Below, piece by piece: positions 1-10,813 of a stretch of 64,000 bases of DNA. The position numbers and the translations under genes are program-made. The stretch is from Ancylostoma caninum (lineage: Eukaryota; Nematoda; Chromadorea; Rhabditida; Ancylostomatidae). The notes under the pieces were generated by a model, which was given only the letters and a program-made list of their open reading frames with translations, was not told the origin of the DNA and did no database searches. Each line of letters starts with the position of its first letter. Positions within the stretch are counted from its first letter, which is position 1. The DNA lies in NCBI GenBank assembly GCA_037903475.1, contig JBAJFG010000614.1, positions 558,001-622,000 on the forward strand. Direction: 5' to 3'.

Positions 1-717
1 TGAGACATTCGCAATCCAACACCTCACCTTCCTAAAGAAGCCTAATCCAAAAGAGAAGTAGAGTCAGAAACAACACCAGAGACGCAAATAAGTAACTAAT
101 AAGACTCCTATAACAATTCGAACCCCCAAGCTCTGCTTTCAAAGGAGTTATGGACGAGAAACAGAATGTTGCAATCTTTTTGCTGGCTACCGTATATTTC
201 AGAGAAGTTAGCGAGAGTGTCATGGGCGGAGTTATTCAAGTCTGGAGGAGGCGCACATACATTTTGTCCTAAACGAATTGAATTTTATATGACCACTGAT
301 GATGACGTTTCGAATAGGGATACAATTCTGCTCAGTAGCTTTATCTTGAGATTTTTGTGCACTCATACGAACACATGACTGTTGAACACTTCGAAAACAC
401 AATACACCGAGTGAATTCGAGAATGAGGTAAAATGAATTCTCGATAATCAGACTTGATCCAGAAAACGAGACTTCGAATATGCAAACTTCCGAATTATTT
501 GGGTCGAATGAAGATTCGATTTGATACAAGTTTAGTACATATGTTCGTATTCTACTGGGTCAAATAGGCTCTGAGCAACTGGGTATCTCAAAATTGAAAA
601 AGTGACCGGGACTTTCAGGTGAACGAGGGCTGTGAAACATGTGTCAGACAAGCAGGCAACCAACACACCTCAGATAAAATAAAAAATTCCATTCTACTTT
701 CCATTCATTTCCGATGA
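1..717. other. No gene recognised (5' flank)
   Basis: AT-rich sequence with only short open frames that have no recognisable motif. Positions 520-539 (TTTGATACAAGTTTAGTACA) recur exactly at 14620-14639, so part of this stretch is probably an old dispersed repeat. No convincing promoter, RNA gene or exon was seen. Confidence 0.5.
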
Positions 718-1242
718 GGTAAGCATGCAATCAGGCAATGTCTGAGGAAGGCAAATCTGAGTAGCACGGTGGCACTTGTGGAGTTACCCCCGCACAACCT
801 CAAACGAGCACTCGTCCGGAATAGTCCTTGCGACCGTCTTTGCATGATGCCGGGCTGCGTAATTTGTTCAGAGGGAAAGCAGGGGGATTGTATGAGCGCG
901 GGAGTAGTTCACTCGATCATTTGCAACAAGTGCGGGGACGAGTACATTGGCAAAACAGCACGCCCACTGTGTGCTCGAGTAAAAGAACATGCAGAGGCAA
1001 AATCGAAATCTCGCCCTTGCAATGCATTGGGTAGCCACCGCCTGAACTGTCACGATGGAGACGATTTTGATATAAAGGTTACGATCCTGGCCTACGAGTC
1101 ACAGATATCCGCCCGCAAAACTCTAGAAGCACTTTGGATAAACATCAAGGCTCCTAAAATGAACCGCAAAGAGGAATGCACTTCTATAACACGAGAACTA
1201 GCACCAATTCGTGTGAAGTTGAAGAGGCGTTTGACCGGGTAG
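718..1242 (+). pseudogene. Penelope-like element C-terminal fragment (GIY-YIG endonuclease)
   Basis: The frame opens after a TGA at 715-717 and runs to TAG at 1240-1242. It reads a linker (LRKANLSST, then VELPPHNLKRALVR), a cysteine pair region (CDRLCMMPGCVIC), then a GIY-YIG-type core with GVVHSIICNKCGDEYIGKT, the conserved arginine in ARPLCARVKEH, and a tail containing ARKTLEALWI and PKMNRKEEC. Known for the family: Penelope-like retroelements carry reverse transcriptase followed by this endonuclease, which nicks the target DNA. No reverse transcriptase lies upstream, so this is a 5'-truncated copy. The first residue of the GIY motif region is GVV rather than GIY. The longest frame starts at a GTG at 769; no natural start is expected in a truncated element. 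The order of motifs matches fragments common in strongylid genomes, recalled from general knowledge and not searched here. Confidence 0.8.
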
Positions 1243-1419
1243 ATTGCTCGATATTGACCTTTCAGGTTTGAAGAAGGCGATTTCGCCGAAACGCGTCAGC
1301 CTAATAAAGACCTCTATCAACCTCTTGTCGGCTCACCGAAGCTACGCCAAATAGTTTACAAGATGCCGACTTTCAACGAAAGTCGAACGTGGCAATATCT
1401 CAGACAATTCTTCGGAAGG

Positions 1420-2015
1420 AGGGCAGCAGAAAACCGGAAGAACCGACAGGTGACCCGTGGTCCTTCCGGTTTCCTGCTGCATTTCTTCCTAATAGCTGAT
1501 GCGGTCTTTCCGAATAACTGCAGCGGCTCTTACAGTTTTCTGCTGTAGTCCTTCCAAATGGATGCTGCGCTCCTTCTGAATGGCTACGGCGATGTGCGCG
1601 CCAGTTCCGCATAAGTGCGTTACTCAACCAGTTCACTCCCGTGGAACCACTACGCGACGGTACCCACAAGCAAAAATGACAACCTCGCTGGGGGGTCAGT
1701 GGCTTTACGGTCCGATAAACACAGGAAGCCAATTTCCCATCTCAAGTTCGAAACCACTGAGTTTCTGTTGGTCGCAACAAAACTGAGCTCCTTACATAAG
1801 AATGGTATGATAACGCTTACTCTCTGTCTTGCATTCTGCTGCGGTCGTTCCGATTTTCTGCTGCGGTCCTTCCCAACCACTCCAGCAAGATTCGGAGGGA
1901 TTGCGGCAGAAAACATTCTGCTCAATTCTTCTGAGAATTTTTATCAATGCGTCTCTAGCTTCTTAATTACATATGCGTGATCTCTTTCTGCTGCGGTCCT
2001 TCCGACATTCTGTTT
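1420..2015. repeat. Degenerate interspersed repeat with CTGCTGCGGTCCTTCC motif
   Basis: Variants of TTCTGCTGCGGTCCTTCC recur in both orientations: near 1460-1480, 1530-1560, 1840-1875 and 1985-2003, and inverted near 1420-1440 and 1895-1915. The arms 1423-1440 and 1463-1480 pair at 17 of 18 positions around a 22-base loop. No coding potential was recognised. Confidence 0.55.
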
Positions 2016-3582
2016 GAGTATCATTATGTAAAAGGAATTTTTTCTTTGCAAGATCAGGAGCCGTATCACGCGAAAAACCGTAGCGGTATAGAAATCCGAG
2101 TGTCAGCATTTATATCTGTATGAGGAAAACTAGTAATCATCCAGATTATTCGGTAGCGGAATTCATGGACACTCCCGAGAATGTTGTCTTTTCTCACTCT
2201 TCTGTGGTGAGCCTTTTCTCCCAGCAAAAATAGGTTTGCTTTGTTGGAGCATTTCAGCAGATCACAGGAGATGGTAAAGGAAAGCATGTAGCAGGTGAAT
2301 CAAATTTTGCTCGGGAAACTCTTCCACTCTGTGTGAACGAGGAGCTTTGAACACTGCTGCAAAAATTCATGAAAATGAGCAGCGAAGGCAAATAATCATT
2401 ACTGTCCTCGCAAAAAGTGAGCAACGAAACAACGCTCTAGACGTTACGTACTAAGAGCGAATCCCAGAGTTGTCCAATATGCACGAGTCTGGTCTTCAAG
2501 ACTCATTCGGCTGAGAGATACTGTGCACGTACGTATGGGAATCGATCTAGACTTGAACAACTTCTGTCATCTGATTAGGTAGGTAGTTTAAATTGATCTT
2601 TCTGGACAATTCCTTGCACAGTTAACCTAGGTGATCCTGCTTGGAAATGTTGGACATACCAGCACCCAGTCAAAAACTCACAAGACTTCCTATGACTTCC
2701 ATGCCACGTCTGAGTCTAGCTGCACTGGAATCAGACACCAATGTGCTCTTATGCTCACTTTTCATCAACGACGATTTCCACAGGGTAATAAGGCTGGTAG
2801 TGAAGACAGGCAAGTTGACTGCATCAGGTATGATTCATCTTAGGAATTAAACACGCAAGCACGAATGTACATATGGTAGAAGGAAAAGATCACTCTGCAC
2901 CAGGATAAATAAACGTCCTCATAACGCTAAAAATCCTTGGGATTAATCGGAAACCACCCCGATCACGGCAAATCTCCCAAAAATAAACAAGAAAAAGAAT
3001 CACTGCTGTAGTTAGTGAACTCGAGTTTCTTGACTATGCTGCTTTTTATACAACAATCGCGAAATGAGAGGAATTGCAAGGTTGTTCATGGTAGTCAAAA
3101 GACTTCTGCTTGGCACTATTAACGGCGAAGCTCCTGTACGGTAACCTTTTCTTTACTAATGACTATACGAAACGTGACCCTACAATGATTATACCCCATT
3201 TCCTGTTCAGTACCACATGCACAACGTCAATCGCACTTTAGCAAGCAAGAATTTGGCGAACGTTACAAAAGGGAAAAACCGTTGCTTTTTTCAAGCTTTT
3301 TTCAGAATGTGGAGAAATACCTGTTTTGTGAGAAGTTTCCATAGAAAACCACTATTTCTTTCGAATGTTATCTCTCATGAACTAAAAAATTCAGATCAAC
3401 TTGCCACAACAAAGAATTTCAACAGTGCTCTACTAGTCTAGTATCAACTCCAGTAATCTGTTATCAGAAATGGGATAAATGTTGGCATATTTGCTGGAAA
3501 CAATGCAACAACAAACCGACAAAATGTAGCCACAGTAACTTCGTGGACATAGTGTTTTCAGAGAAAATTTTCCTCTCTTTTA
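2016..3582. other. Mostly unannotated; one weak exon candidate inside
   Basis: No transposon ends or recognisable protein were found between the degenerate repeat and the LINE 3' end. The only coding-like segment is listed separately at 2635-2832. Confidence 0.4.
2635..2832 (+). other. Possible exon, unrecognised
   Basis: The frame containing MLDIPAPSQKLTRLP and CSLFINDDFHRVIRLVVKTG is open up to a good splice donor (CATCAG|GTATGA near 2829-2832). The start is unclear: an upstream in-frame TGA near 2630 means it would need to begin at the ATG around 2646 or at an unseen acceptor. A second open frame in the same stretch is more basic and less convincing. No domain was recognised; it may be chance. 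Confidence 0.22.
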
Positions 3583-4156
3583 TTTATTTATTTATAAAAT
3601 GCACCTTAGGTGCTCTAATTATAGAACAGAAATATATAGACTTACACATACACGTACCGGTTGGCGACAACACAATTAACTAATAGGCAATTACCACTAC
3701 CTGTAGCTGCTGGGGTGACCATTACAGTACCTAGTTGTTCATGAAATCATTGAAGGAATAGATAAATTATTGTTTTGAGATATTATTTCTGTCAAAAAGA
3801 TAAGATTATCAACTGAACAGTAGGTAGGGATAGAATCAGCCTGGGCAACGCAACTAACATACGTTACTCTGGGGCGGGCCGAAATAGGTACCTCTTTGAT
3901 CTGATACGAACCCCAGGCGTAAGACCCAGGCCCAAGTCTGCAACTGAGGTACACATGGGTGTACCGATCTGCCAGTCAGAACTTGTTGATCCTTCCATAG
4001 ATCGATAGTATGGGCACATAGTATAAGATATCAAGTAAGTTTTCCTAAGTCAATTGCTTCTTAAAATAATAGATATTAGAGTAGATATTATTTGTATATA
4101 GATATAAGTAGTCATGTAGGTAGTTGTTGAGACGGTCCCCCCATGCAGCGACAGGA
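3583..4156 (-). repeat. LINE 3' untranslated region and tail
   Basis: Lies downstream of the ORF2 stop on the minus strand. Only its last 40 bases show structure: a 5-bp inverted repeat followed by TAAA-type repeats. A comparable hairpin plus tail occurs at 63370-63450, which suggests a related but truncated 3' end there. Confidence 0.5.
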
Positions 4157-7030
4157 TCAAAAGGCATCAGGTGTGTTGAAAAGAGACATCAAATCAATTT
4201 TGGATAAGGATCTCTTGAAGTGACTAATGCTTCTCAAAGAAAGAAGAGATAGGGGTATTTTGTTAAGCAGTTGAGCACAACGTGGAAAAAAGGAGGTATG
4301 TAGAGTCCCAGTGTATCGTCGTCCAGCAGAAGGGCAGACAATGTTGAAACAAGCACGACGGATGTGAGTCGGTCGGAAAGTCCAGAACTTTGAGGCTTTG
4401 ATTCCAACATCTCCACGAATAATTTTAATTGCCAAAACCAAATCTGCAATCAAACGTCGGTAGTAAAGGCTTTTAAGACCCAATTTCTTCAACCTCGACT
4501 GATAAGAGGGTAAAGAATTGGGGTAACTAGGATCAGGAAAAACACGGTAGTATACTAGTCGTGTAAACAGTCTCTGGACACTTTCGATTTTATCTATGTC
4601 CTTTTTAAGATGAGGATTCCATACCTGGCTAGAATATTCTACCAAAGGCAGAATGCACGATTTAAAGAGACGTATCAGGATCTTTACATCTGAACAGTGA
4701 ACATTTCTAAAAAGAAAGAATAGAGTCTTCTTAGCACGGTTTACCATTTTGTCAATATGTATTGAGAATCTTAGGTTATTTTGTATGATGACTCCTAAAT
4801 CTCGGTTAAATTGGACGGTATTTAGTGGTAGATTGGAACAAATAGTCTCTCCTAGATTAATACTTCCGAATGAGATTAGGTAGCTCTTTGAAAAATTAAT
4901 TTTTATGTTCCACAAATTTGCCCAGTCGTTCATTGCACATATGGATCGATTTAGTGCTTCAAGGACTGTGTCTTTATTGTTGCTATCAAAGCTTCCAAAA
5001 ACTTTAATGTCGTCAGCATAAGCCGCAACTTCGATGTTAGGATGCGTCTTAAGCAAGGCAGGAAGATCCATGGTGTATATGATAAAAAGCAGAGGGGACA
5101 GGACACCTCCTTGAGGTACTCCCGAACAACAACTACGCACTGACGAGGAGATGTTGTTGAGGCGTACAAAAAATTTCCTATCAGTCAAGTAGGATGTGAA
5201 CCAATTCAAGAGATTGTTCCTAATTCCAATGGCTTCTAATTTTGCAACGAGAAAATTGTGATCAACTGTATCAAAAGCTTTGCTCAGATCGAAATATATG
5301 ACCAGTGAGGATTTTCCCTCACTTGCGGCCTTTACCCACTGATGATAGGAACAGATCAAGTTTGTGGTAGTAGATAATCCCTGGAGGAACCCATGTTGCT
5401 CATCGGGAATGATTTTTAAAGGAGTAATCCAAGACATGAGTTTCTTTTTGATCAGTTTCTCCATAACTTTGCATGTTGTAGGAAGAATGCTTATGGGCCG
5501 ATAATCTTTTAATTTGCAAGCCAGATTCACTTTAGGAATCGGGGTCACTGAAGCGATTTTCCAAATTTGTGGAACTTGGCCCAGTAGCATACTAACGTTG
5601 AAAATATGTGTAAGTGGTACGGCTAATTCACCGGAATAGACTTTGTAAAAGTATGGTGGTATGCCTTCAGCAGTATACGACATAGGTCCCTTGAGAGATT
5701 TCAATGTTTTCGATACTTCAGATACATAAAATGTGGGGATGGGACAGTCATCATTAGTATATGGCTCGAGAACTGGGCAAAAGGTACTAGGAGTTGAAAA
5801 CACCTCGCAGAAATAGTCAGCTAGGGCTTTGGTTTTTGTTTCGTTCGAGATAAATCTGTTGCCACTATCATCCATGAGAGTAGGTGCACAAGGGTTCCCC
5901 CTAGATCTTGACTTTATGTAAGCATAAAGCTGCTTCATATTTCTCGTAGCTGCCATTTTTTTCTCTTTATAGGAAATAAAACGCTTGAGATGGTGGTTAA
6001 GATTGCGACATACCATTTGATAGGTTGAATTATGGAGAGGATCGGAAATTTGATGGAAAAGTCTCGATTTCTGAAGCATAAGATTCCTTATATGGCGAGG
6101 ATACGAATAAAAATGATTTTTGATGATTTTGAGGGGGACATAAGTGTTGATTATTGACTGAACAACATCCAGGAAGCGAGAGTAGACATCATCAACATCT
6201 GTATAATTATTGAATACTTGAAGCCAGTCAATAGACTTGAGGGCATCTTTCATGATAGTAGTATCGGCAGAACGATAGTCGTAAACTTCAATGCTCGCTT
6301 CCATAGCCGGCTCTAGTCTGTATTCAAACGAAACAATGTTATGATCGGATACACCTAGAGGAGGATGGACTCTAACATTTGATATTGAATCGTCCGATGA
6401 AAGAATGACATCGAGGATATTATTGTCTCGGGTTGGATAAAATACATTTTGCTGAAGACTGCAACTATTGAAGAATGAGAGGAACTTCGAAGCTTTACTA
6501 CATGATGAAGTGCCTTCAACCCAGTTTATTTCGGGAATGTTGAAGTCCCCAAGCACAATAGTTTTTCGTGGGAGTGCCATAAGATCAGCTAGAGTCTCTA
6601 TCAACAGGTCATCATCCGAAGAGTTGTTACTTGGTGGGCGGTACCCCAATAAGAAACGATGGATATTATGTGCACTCACAAATAAATCAATACCAATCAC
6701 ATCAGTGTTCATATCTTTAATACAAATAGAATCGAAGAGAAAATCATTCTGCAAAAGAACACAGACACCACCTCCTTTTTTGTTACCCCTATCTTTTCTC
6801 ACAATGTAATATGGAAAATCACCAATTATTTCCGAGTCGGCTATGGATGGAGACAACCATGTTTCGGTAATAAAGGCGATGTGGGGCTTCAGAGAGGAGA
6901 GTAGATAATGCAAGTCATTGATTTTATTCCTCAAACTTCTGGCGTTTAGAAGACAGCACCTGATATGGTGGTTATTATCAAAACTCAGTTTTTTGGAACA
7001 CTGGATTGGCGAATGGACGGTATATCGCAA
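4157..7030 (-). CDS. LINE ORF2: apurinic-like endonuclease plus reverse transcriptase
   Basis: 957 residues, uninterrupted. The endonuclease lies at about residues 23-235, with NARSLRNK (29-36), TETWL (55-59), the GGGV loop (86-89), GYRPPS (129-134), GDFN (161-164) and SDHN (228-231). The reverse transcriptase lies at about 490-760, with DYRPIS (509-514), FDLSKAFD (580-587, first catalytic aspartate), GVPQGGVLSP (637-646) and YADD (671-674, catalytic aspartate pair). A C-terminal region with basic and aromatic residues follows. Known for the family: ORF2p nicks DNA and primes reverse transcription at the target. All expected catalytic residues are present, so activity is plausible but unproven. 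The start at 7030 overlaps the end of ORF1, so translation may depend on re-initiation. Length and domain order fit CR1/Jockey elements. No RNase H domain was seen. Confidence 0.92.
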   Translation of the reverse strand: MRYTVHSPIQCSKKLSFDNNHHIRCCLLNARSLRNKINDLHYLLSSLKPHIAFITETWLSPSIADSEIIGDFPYYIVRKDRGNKKGGGVCVLLQNDFLFDSICIKDMNTDVIGIDLFVSAHNIHRFLLGYRPPSNNSSDDDLLIETLADLMALPRKTIVLGDFNIPEINWVEGTSSCSKASKFLSFFNSCSLQQNVFYPTRDNNILDVILSSDDSISNVRVHPPLGVSDHNIVSFEYRLEPAMEASIEVYDYRSADTTIMKDALKSIDWLQVFNNYTDVDDVYSRFLDVVQSIINTYVPLKIIKNHFYSYPRHIRNLMLQKSRLFHQISDPLHNSTYQMVCRNLNHHLKRFISYKEKKMAATRNMKQLYAYIKSRSRGNPCAPTLMDDSGNRFISNETKTKALADYFCEVFSTPSTFCPVLEPYTNDDCPIPTFYVSEVSKTLKSLKGPMSYTAEGIPPYFYKVYSGELAVPLTHIFNVSMLLGQVPQIWKIASVTPIPKVNLACKLKDYRPISILPTTCKVMEKLIKKKLMSWITPLKIIPDEQHGFLQGLSTTTNLICSYHQWVKAASEGKSSLVIYFDLSKAFDTVDHNFLVAKLEAIGIRNNLLNWFTSYLTDRKFFVRLNNISSSVRSCCSGVPQGGVLSPLLFIIYTMDLPALLKTHPNIEVAAYADDIKVFGSFDSNNKDTVLEALNRSICAMNDWANLWNIKINFSKSYLISFGSINLGETICSNLPLNTVQFNRDLGVIIQNNLRFSIHIDKMVNRAKKTLFFLFRNVHCSDVKILIRLFKSCILPLVEYSSQVWNPHLKKDIDKIESVQRLFTRLVYYRVFPDPSYPNSLPSYQSRLKKLGLKSLYYRRLIADLVLAIKIIRGDVGIKASKFWTFRPTHIRRACFNIVCPSAGRRYTGTLHTSFFPRCAQLLNKIPLSLLSLRSISHFKRSLSKIDLMSLFNTPDAF

Positions 7031-7662
7031 GCTTTAACGACCATATCCTTATACACAACGTAGACCTTATTTCCATTGTGCTCACGCTGATTGCGCTCAT
7101 AAGCGTCTTTGCGTAATTGTTTGAATTTAATTCTTTCCTCCAGAGTCATTGATTTGCGGATAAAGACAGATCTGTATTCATCTTGTTCACGTAGCCATCT
7201 TGCTCGTCTCAACGTAAGGAGACAAGGTTGTTGAGAGGAAAAGATGACTTTTACCAAACGAGTTTTACCCACTTCAGGTTTACCGATCCTGTAGACTTCT
7301 ACAGGACGAGCTTCAATCTTAAGCGTGTCTAAGACATTGGTCACAAGTGATTCAGTGTGAAGCAGGCGTTGAGATGGTTTCATCTCAACATCTCCTTCAG
7401 CAAGTCCAGAAATAACGATTGATCGCTCCCTTTTTTCGGCTTCAACGATTGTTTTGGGACAGGGTTTAAGCAAATCAATCAACTCATCCAAAACCGGCAT
7501 AGCCTCAGGAGCTTTTGCAAGTAAGACCGTTTTTAACTTACTCAACAACTTCTCACATGTGCGGGATTGTGAGTCGGGCAGTGACGCGGAAGACTCGTTC
7601 AAAGTTGTTGAATCCACGTTGATTCCGCGAGTTTGCTCACGTTGTTTCTTCGCGGCGGGCAT
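6985..7662 (-). CDS. LINE ORF1: nucleic-acid-binding protein, RRM-like
   Basis: 225 residues. An acidic/serine-rich and helical N-terminus (about 1-70) precedes an RRM-like segment with SIVISGL (81-87), VEVYRIGKP (121-129), RLVKVIF (135-141) and RSVFIRKSMT (164-173), then a basic tail. This pattern (RERSIV.SGL, then YRIGKP, then a lysine/arginine-rich helix) is known from ORF1 proteins of CR1-type elements, which bind element RNA. There is no CCHC knuckle. The start ATG at 7662 is the first in the open frame. The last 46 bp overlap ORF2 in another frame. Identification rests on position plus motif pattern. Confidence 0.8.
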   Translation of the reverse strand: MPAAKKQREQTRGINVDSTTLNESSASLPDSQSRTCEKLLSKLKTVLLAKAPEAMPVLDELIDLLKPCPKTIVEAEKRERSIVISGLAEGDVEMKPSQRLLHTESLVTNVLDTLKIEARPVEVYRIGKPEVGKTRLVKVIFSSQQPCLLTLRRARWLREQDEYRSVFIRKSMTLEERIKFKQLRKDAYERNQREHNGNKVYVVYKDMVVKACDIPSIRQSSVPKN

Positions 7663-8528
7663 ATCAATCAGAGCACAAACTTCACCGACCGTACGGTACG
7701 AACGCAGAAAGCAAAGTGACCTTGTCCTTCATTCTGAAAGGACGACAACAATTTTGTGTAAACACGCACAATTCTAGTATTTTCCAACTACGTACATAGG
7801 CTAGACCTGAATCACCAGGCTGCCCATGGTAAACCAATGCTGGCGGTTTTTGCCGTTTGTAGTCAATAAAATGGGAGAGCATAATACATATAATATCATA
7901 GAAACGAGACTCAGAAAGTTTGAATACGTGCAGGGTAACGCGATTTAAAATATAACACCTGCTCGAAAAGTGCCGTGCTATGCTATGGTATACTTTTAGG
8001 AGCACATACACCTGTGTTAGATTATAAACTTGGTTATTGTTTACTGAGAATTTTGAACAATCTTCTGCTAACAATCAACGTCAATTACCAGTGTATGTAT
8101 GTGTGAATCACAACTGCAAACGTTCTTCCTTGATCTTCCTGGCAGGACCTCTTTCTCCATCGCTTGATTCAGAAGGCTGCAAAACAAGGAGGAGTGTCAG
8201 CTGTTGTTGGAAGTTCAAGATTTTCGGAAGTGAGTCTCCATCTAAGAACCCCAAAAACAAGTTTCTGATAGCATTTCAAACTTGAGTAGCGCCCCTTCGG
8301 GACGCTAGAAAGTGGGATGGAGCAGCCACTTGAGGTATGTGCAGAAGCTTCAAACAAGCGAAATGCTTAGAAAATTTGCAAATAAGCAAAACTAATCATT
8401 GGCCGAGCTCAAATACGGAATCCTCCCTCTAAATTGCGTATATTCTACGGATCTGACCGCCTCTTCAACGTCGGGCTACAGGTCTTCTCGCAGTCCTAGC
8501 CTCGCTTGCAAATTCTTAATCACGCATC
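7663..8528. other. LINE 5' flank and unannotated sequence
   Basis: May include the LINE 5' UTR; its boundary cannot be placed. A small interrupted hairpin sits near 8288-8307 (AGCGCCCCTTCGGGACGCT). No coding motif was found in the short open frames. Confidence 0.4.
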
Positions 8529-8530
8529 TA

Positions 8531-8793
8531 TAGTGGACGGCAAGGGCGGTGGCCCATCTGCGGCCCCGAGAAGGACGCCGCGCAACCGCACTACGCGCGC
8601 TGGGATCGGTGTCGTCTGCCGTAGAAATGCTATTCCTAAGCTTTTTTCTTCCCAAAAAATCCTTGAAATCGGGTAGGAAAGCTGCTAGAAATAGCGTAAC
8701 AGCAGCAGAAAACATCGGTTACGCCACGTGCGGCGCGGTTGCGCGACGTCCTTCTCGAGGCCGCAAATGGGCCACCACCATTGACGTCCACTG
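8531..8793. mobile_element. TA-flanked foldback MITE, copy 1
   Basis: 263 bp, flanked by TA at 8529-8530 and 8794-8795. The left end (TAGTGGACGGCAAGGGCGG) and the inverted right end (CAGTGGACGTCAATGGTGG) introduce long terminal inverted repeats of about 60 bp, rich in GC and containing GGCCCAT and AAGGACG blocks. Copy 2 at 24982-25251 is closely similar along its whole length, including an interior CAGCAGCAGAAAACATCGGT. TA duplication and CAGTGG-type ends fit Tc1/mariner-mobilised MITEs. It encodes no protein. Confidence 0.8.
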
Positions 8794-9065
8794 TACATGT
8801 AAGGCTACTTTCGGATGCAATGATACTACCTTCTCTTTTTTTGTCACATTTCTTACATGCCTATAGACCCATTATGAATAACCACTCCCAACTCTACCCA
8901 GGAGTATCTTTCACATGGATTTAGTACTTGTGAACAACACAGTATAGCCAATGTCGTGCGAATAATCAATGGTTCACGTTACTAAGATAGCCTCAACTTC
9001 AATATACAGGGATGAAGAAGTGGTGGCCGACTGAGACACGAATGAGCGTGTAGCGTGACCCCACT

Positions 9066-9475
9066 CCAGTGGCAAACGTGCGTCTTGGCGTCTTCCCCAC
9101 TATTGGGCCACGGCGAACCCATTCCCCACTTGTGGACCCGTATCCTGGCGTTTTCCCCAATACTGGGCCAGGGCAGACCCTATCTCCATCTGTGGACTCA
9201 TTCCCTAGTGTCCTCTCACTAATGGGCCCCAGCGGACCTAATCTCCATCGAGATATCTCTCATAGAATATCCCATATCCTGGCGTATTACCCACTACTGC
9301 GTCAAGGCGGACCCTTTCTCCATCAATGGATCCGTATCCTGTCGTATTCCCACTATTGGGTCACGCCGGACCCCATCCATAGATGGATCTGTATACTGGC
9401 GTCTTCCCAACTATTGGGCCAAGACGGACCATTTCTCGATCGGTGGACACCTATCCTGACGCTTTTCTGAACAAT
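9066..9475 (+). repeat. Degenerate ~60-bp minisatellite, block d
   Basis: About seven diverged units with the core GTGGACCCGTATCCTGGCG, then TTCCCCACTATTGGGCCA and GGCGGACCC. The core relates to the larger arrays at 16.8-19.9, 33.1-33.5 and 49.6-50.5 kb through shared GTGGACCCGT and GGCG/TTTCCCC blocks. The 133-residue open frame across it is a by-product of the repeat. Confidence 0.65.
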
Positions 9476-9733
9476 GAAGTCGCGGCACATCTGTCCGTCA
9501 TCAGTGCACCCGCACTCTTTATAAATCTCGAGAGTGATGGAAGAAAGTTAGGAAATATTTAGTAGATTTGATCAATTGCACAACTAGTTTCAGAAAATGC
9601 AAAAACAGCTTATAATGACGCACTCTTCGTTCGTTCATCCCGTGTATTTGATTGTACTGCCCTTCTTAAAAACAAAGACGGATCCTGAGGCTGCATAATT
9701 CCCATGGTACCTCAATGAGAGTTACGCACAGAG

Positions 9734-9997
9734 TGTTGTGGGCGCTGAGACTCTTGGACTTTGTGTAGTCCGAATGCACAATTAAGGCGGTGGTTCAGTG
9801 GATATTTATTGTACTGTACAATTGAGAGAGACAGTGAGTGAGTAAAGTGAGTAATGAGCGCCTCGTACAGCTTACAGCATCATTCTGACTAGGAACAAGT
9901 ATCTCTAGCATGAGACGGGTCAGCTCCCCCCCCCACAGGAGGTACAGTATCGGCGATGAACATGAATACTACAAGGATCATCGATCTGTCGATGATA
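9734..9997 (-). repeat. BEL/Pao 3' LTR
   Basis: 264 bp, nearly identical to 12350-12615. Plus-strand ends are TGTTGTGGGCGCTGAG and TCGATCTGTCGATGATA. Differences from the other LTR include GAGTAAAG versus GAGGAAAG, GTACAGC versus GTATGGC and GAATAC versus GAACAC. It carries a polycytosine run where the other copy reads CCGCCCCCT. Confidence 0.85.
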
Positions 9998-10363
9998 GAC
10001 AAAAATTATCACTATTAATAACAATGATCTCAGCTTTCTTCGTTGTCGTCGTGGTACGGCTATGATCGACTTCTTGAGGTACTGGACGACGGCGAAACAC
10101 AGCTCGAGAACTGAAGGGCGGTGACGGGTGGCAGGAGTTGAAGGCGGCTGGACGGCGTGGGAGGCGGCTTGACGTGGAGTACAGGACGGCGGCGGTTGGA
10201 GATGTGGAGATCGTAGCTTTCTTACGGCTACTGAGCAGTTGTGCTCGAAATCTGTCACATTTTCCTTTAATGGGAATGGAACAGTTGTGAAACCGTAGGC
10301 GTGGACAATTTCACCAGAATATTTAGGATTTTCGCCTCTTTGGCTCCGTGTAGGTCCATCGAG

Positions 10364-10813
10364 CTAAGGGTTTTCCTGTCGCGTCTGGTCTTCTGTTTCC
10401 CCACGGATAGCTGTCATGTTGTAACTGACAGATTTAGTCTGACTCACGCTGCTCAGACCGCGACCGTAAATTTTGTTGCCAAAAACTGTTTTGGCAATGT
10501 GTAATCCGAATGGGGTTCTAGCGCCATTACCAATAACTAGGTCATGATAATAGTCAAGACCCACCAAGACGCGTGGAATTTGATGTTCTCCGCGTAATTT
10601 CGTACTTGTCAAGAAAATCTCATTGGCTTTTAGAAAAGCGATATCGCCTTGTTCGAGTCTCACGGATGGAAACCCATTTGTAATAACCGGTCTGGTTTGC
10701 ACGGCTATTTCAATCTCTTCCCCAAATGCAGTGCCGATTTTAAGAGGAACAATGTGGCTCTCGAACGTTTCAACACGTCCGCCAATTCCCGAAATTGAAC
10801 ATTTTTCAGTCAT
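10364..10813 (-). pseudogene. BEL/Pao protease-region (DUF1758-like) continuation
   Basis: 149 residues with SISGIGGRVETFESHIVPLK, TAFGEEIEIAVQT, VITNGFPSVRL and VLVGLDYYHDLV. This is the typical continuation of a BEL/Pao retropepsin domain downstream of the DSGA active site. It overlaps the preceding frame (10810-11364) by 4 bp in a different frame, which implies a frameshift in what is normally one polyprotein. It ends without reaching a reverse transcriptase, consistent with internal deletion. Confidence 0.8.

Larger units (their letters stand above)
3583..7680 (-). mobile_element. CR1/Jockey-clade non-LTR retrotransposon, coding-intact
   Basis: Minus-strand LINE with ORF1 (6985-7662) and ORF2 (4157-7030) overlapping by 46 bp in different frames. 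A 3' untranslated stretch of about 570 bp follows. It ends in a short inverted repeat (GCACC TTA GGTGC at about 3601-3613) and then a TAAA-type tail (TTTATTTATTTATTTATAAA on the plus strand near 3583-3600). Hairpin plus simple-repeat tail is typical of CR1-like 3' ends. The 5' limit is not visible; the 5' UTR may extend above 7680. Neither ORF contains a stop or frameshift, so the insertion looks young. No target duplication could be assigned. Confidence 0.85.
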
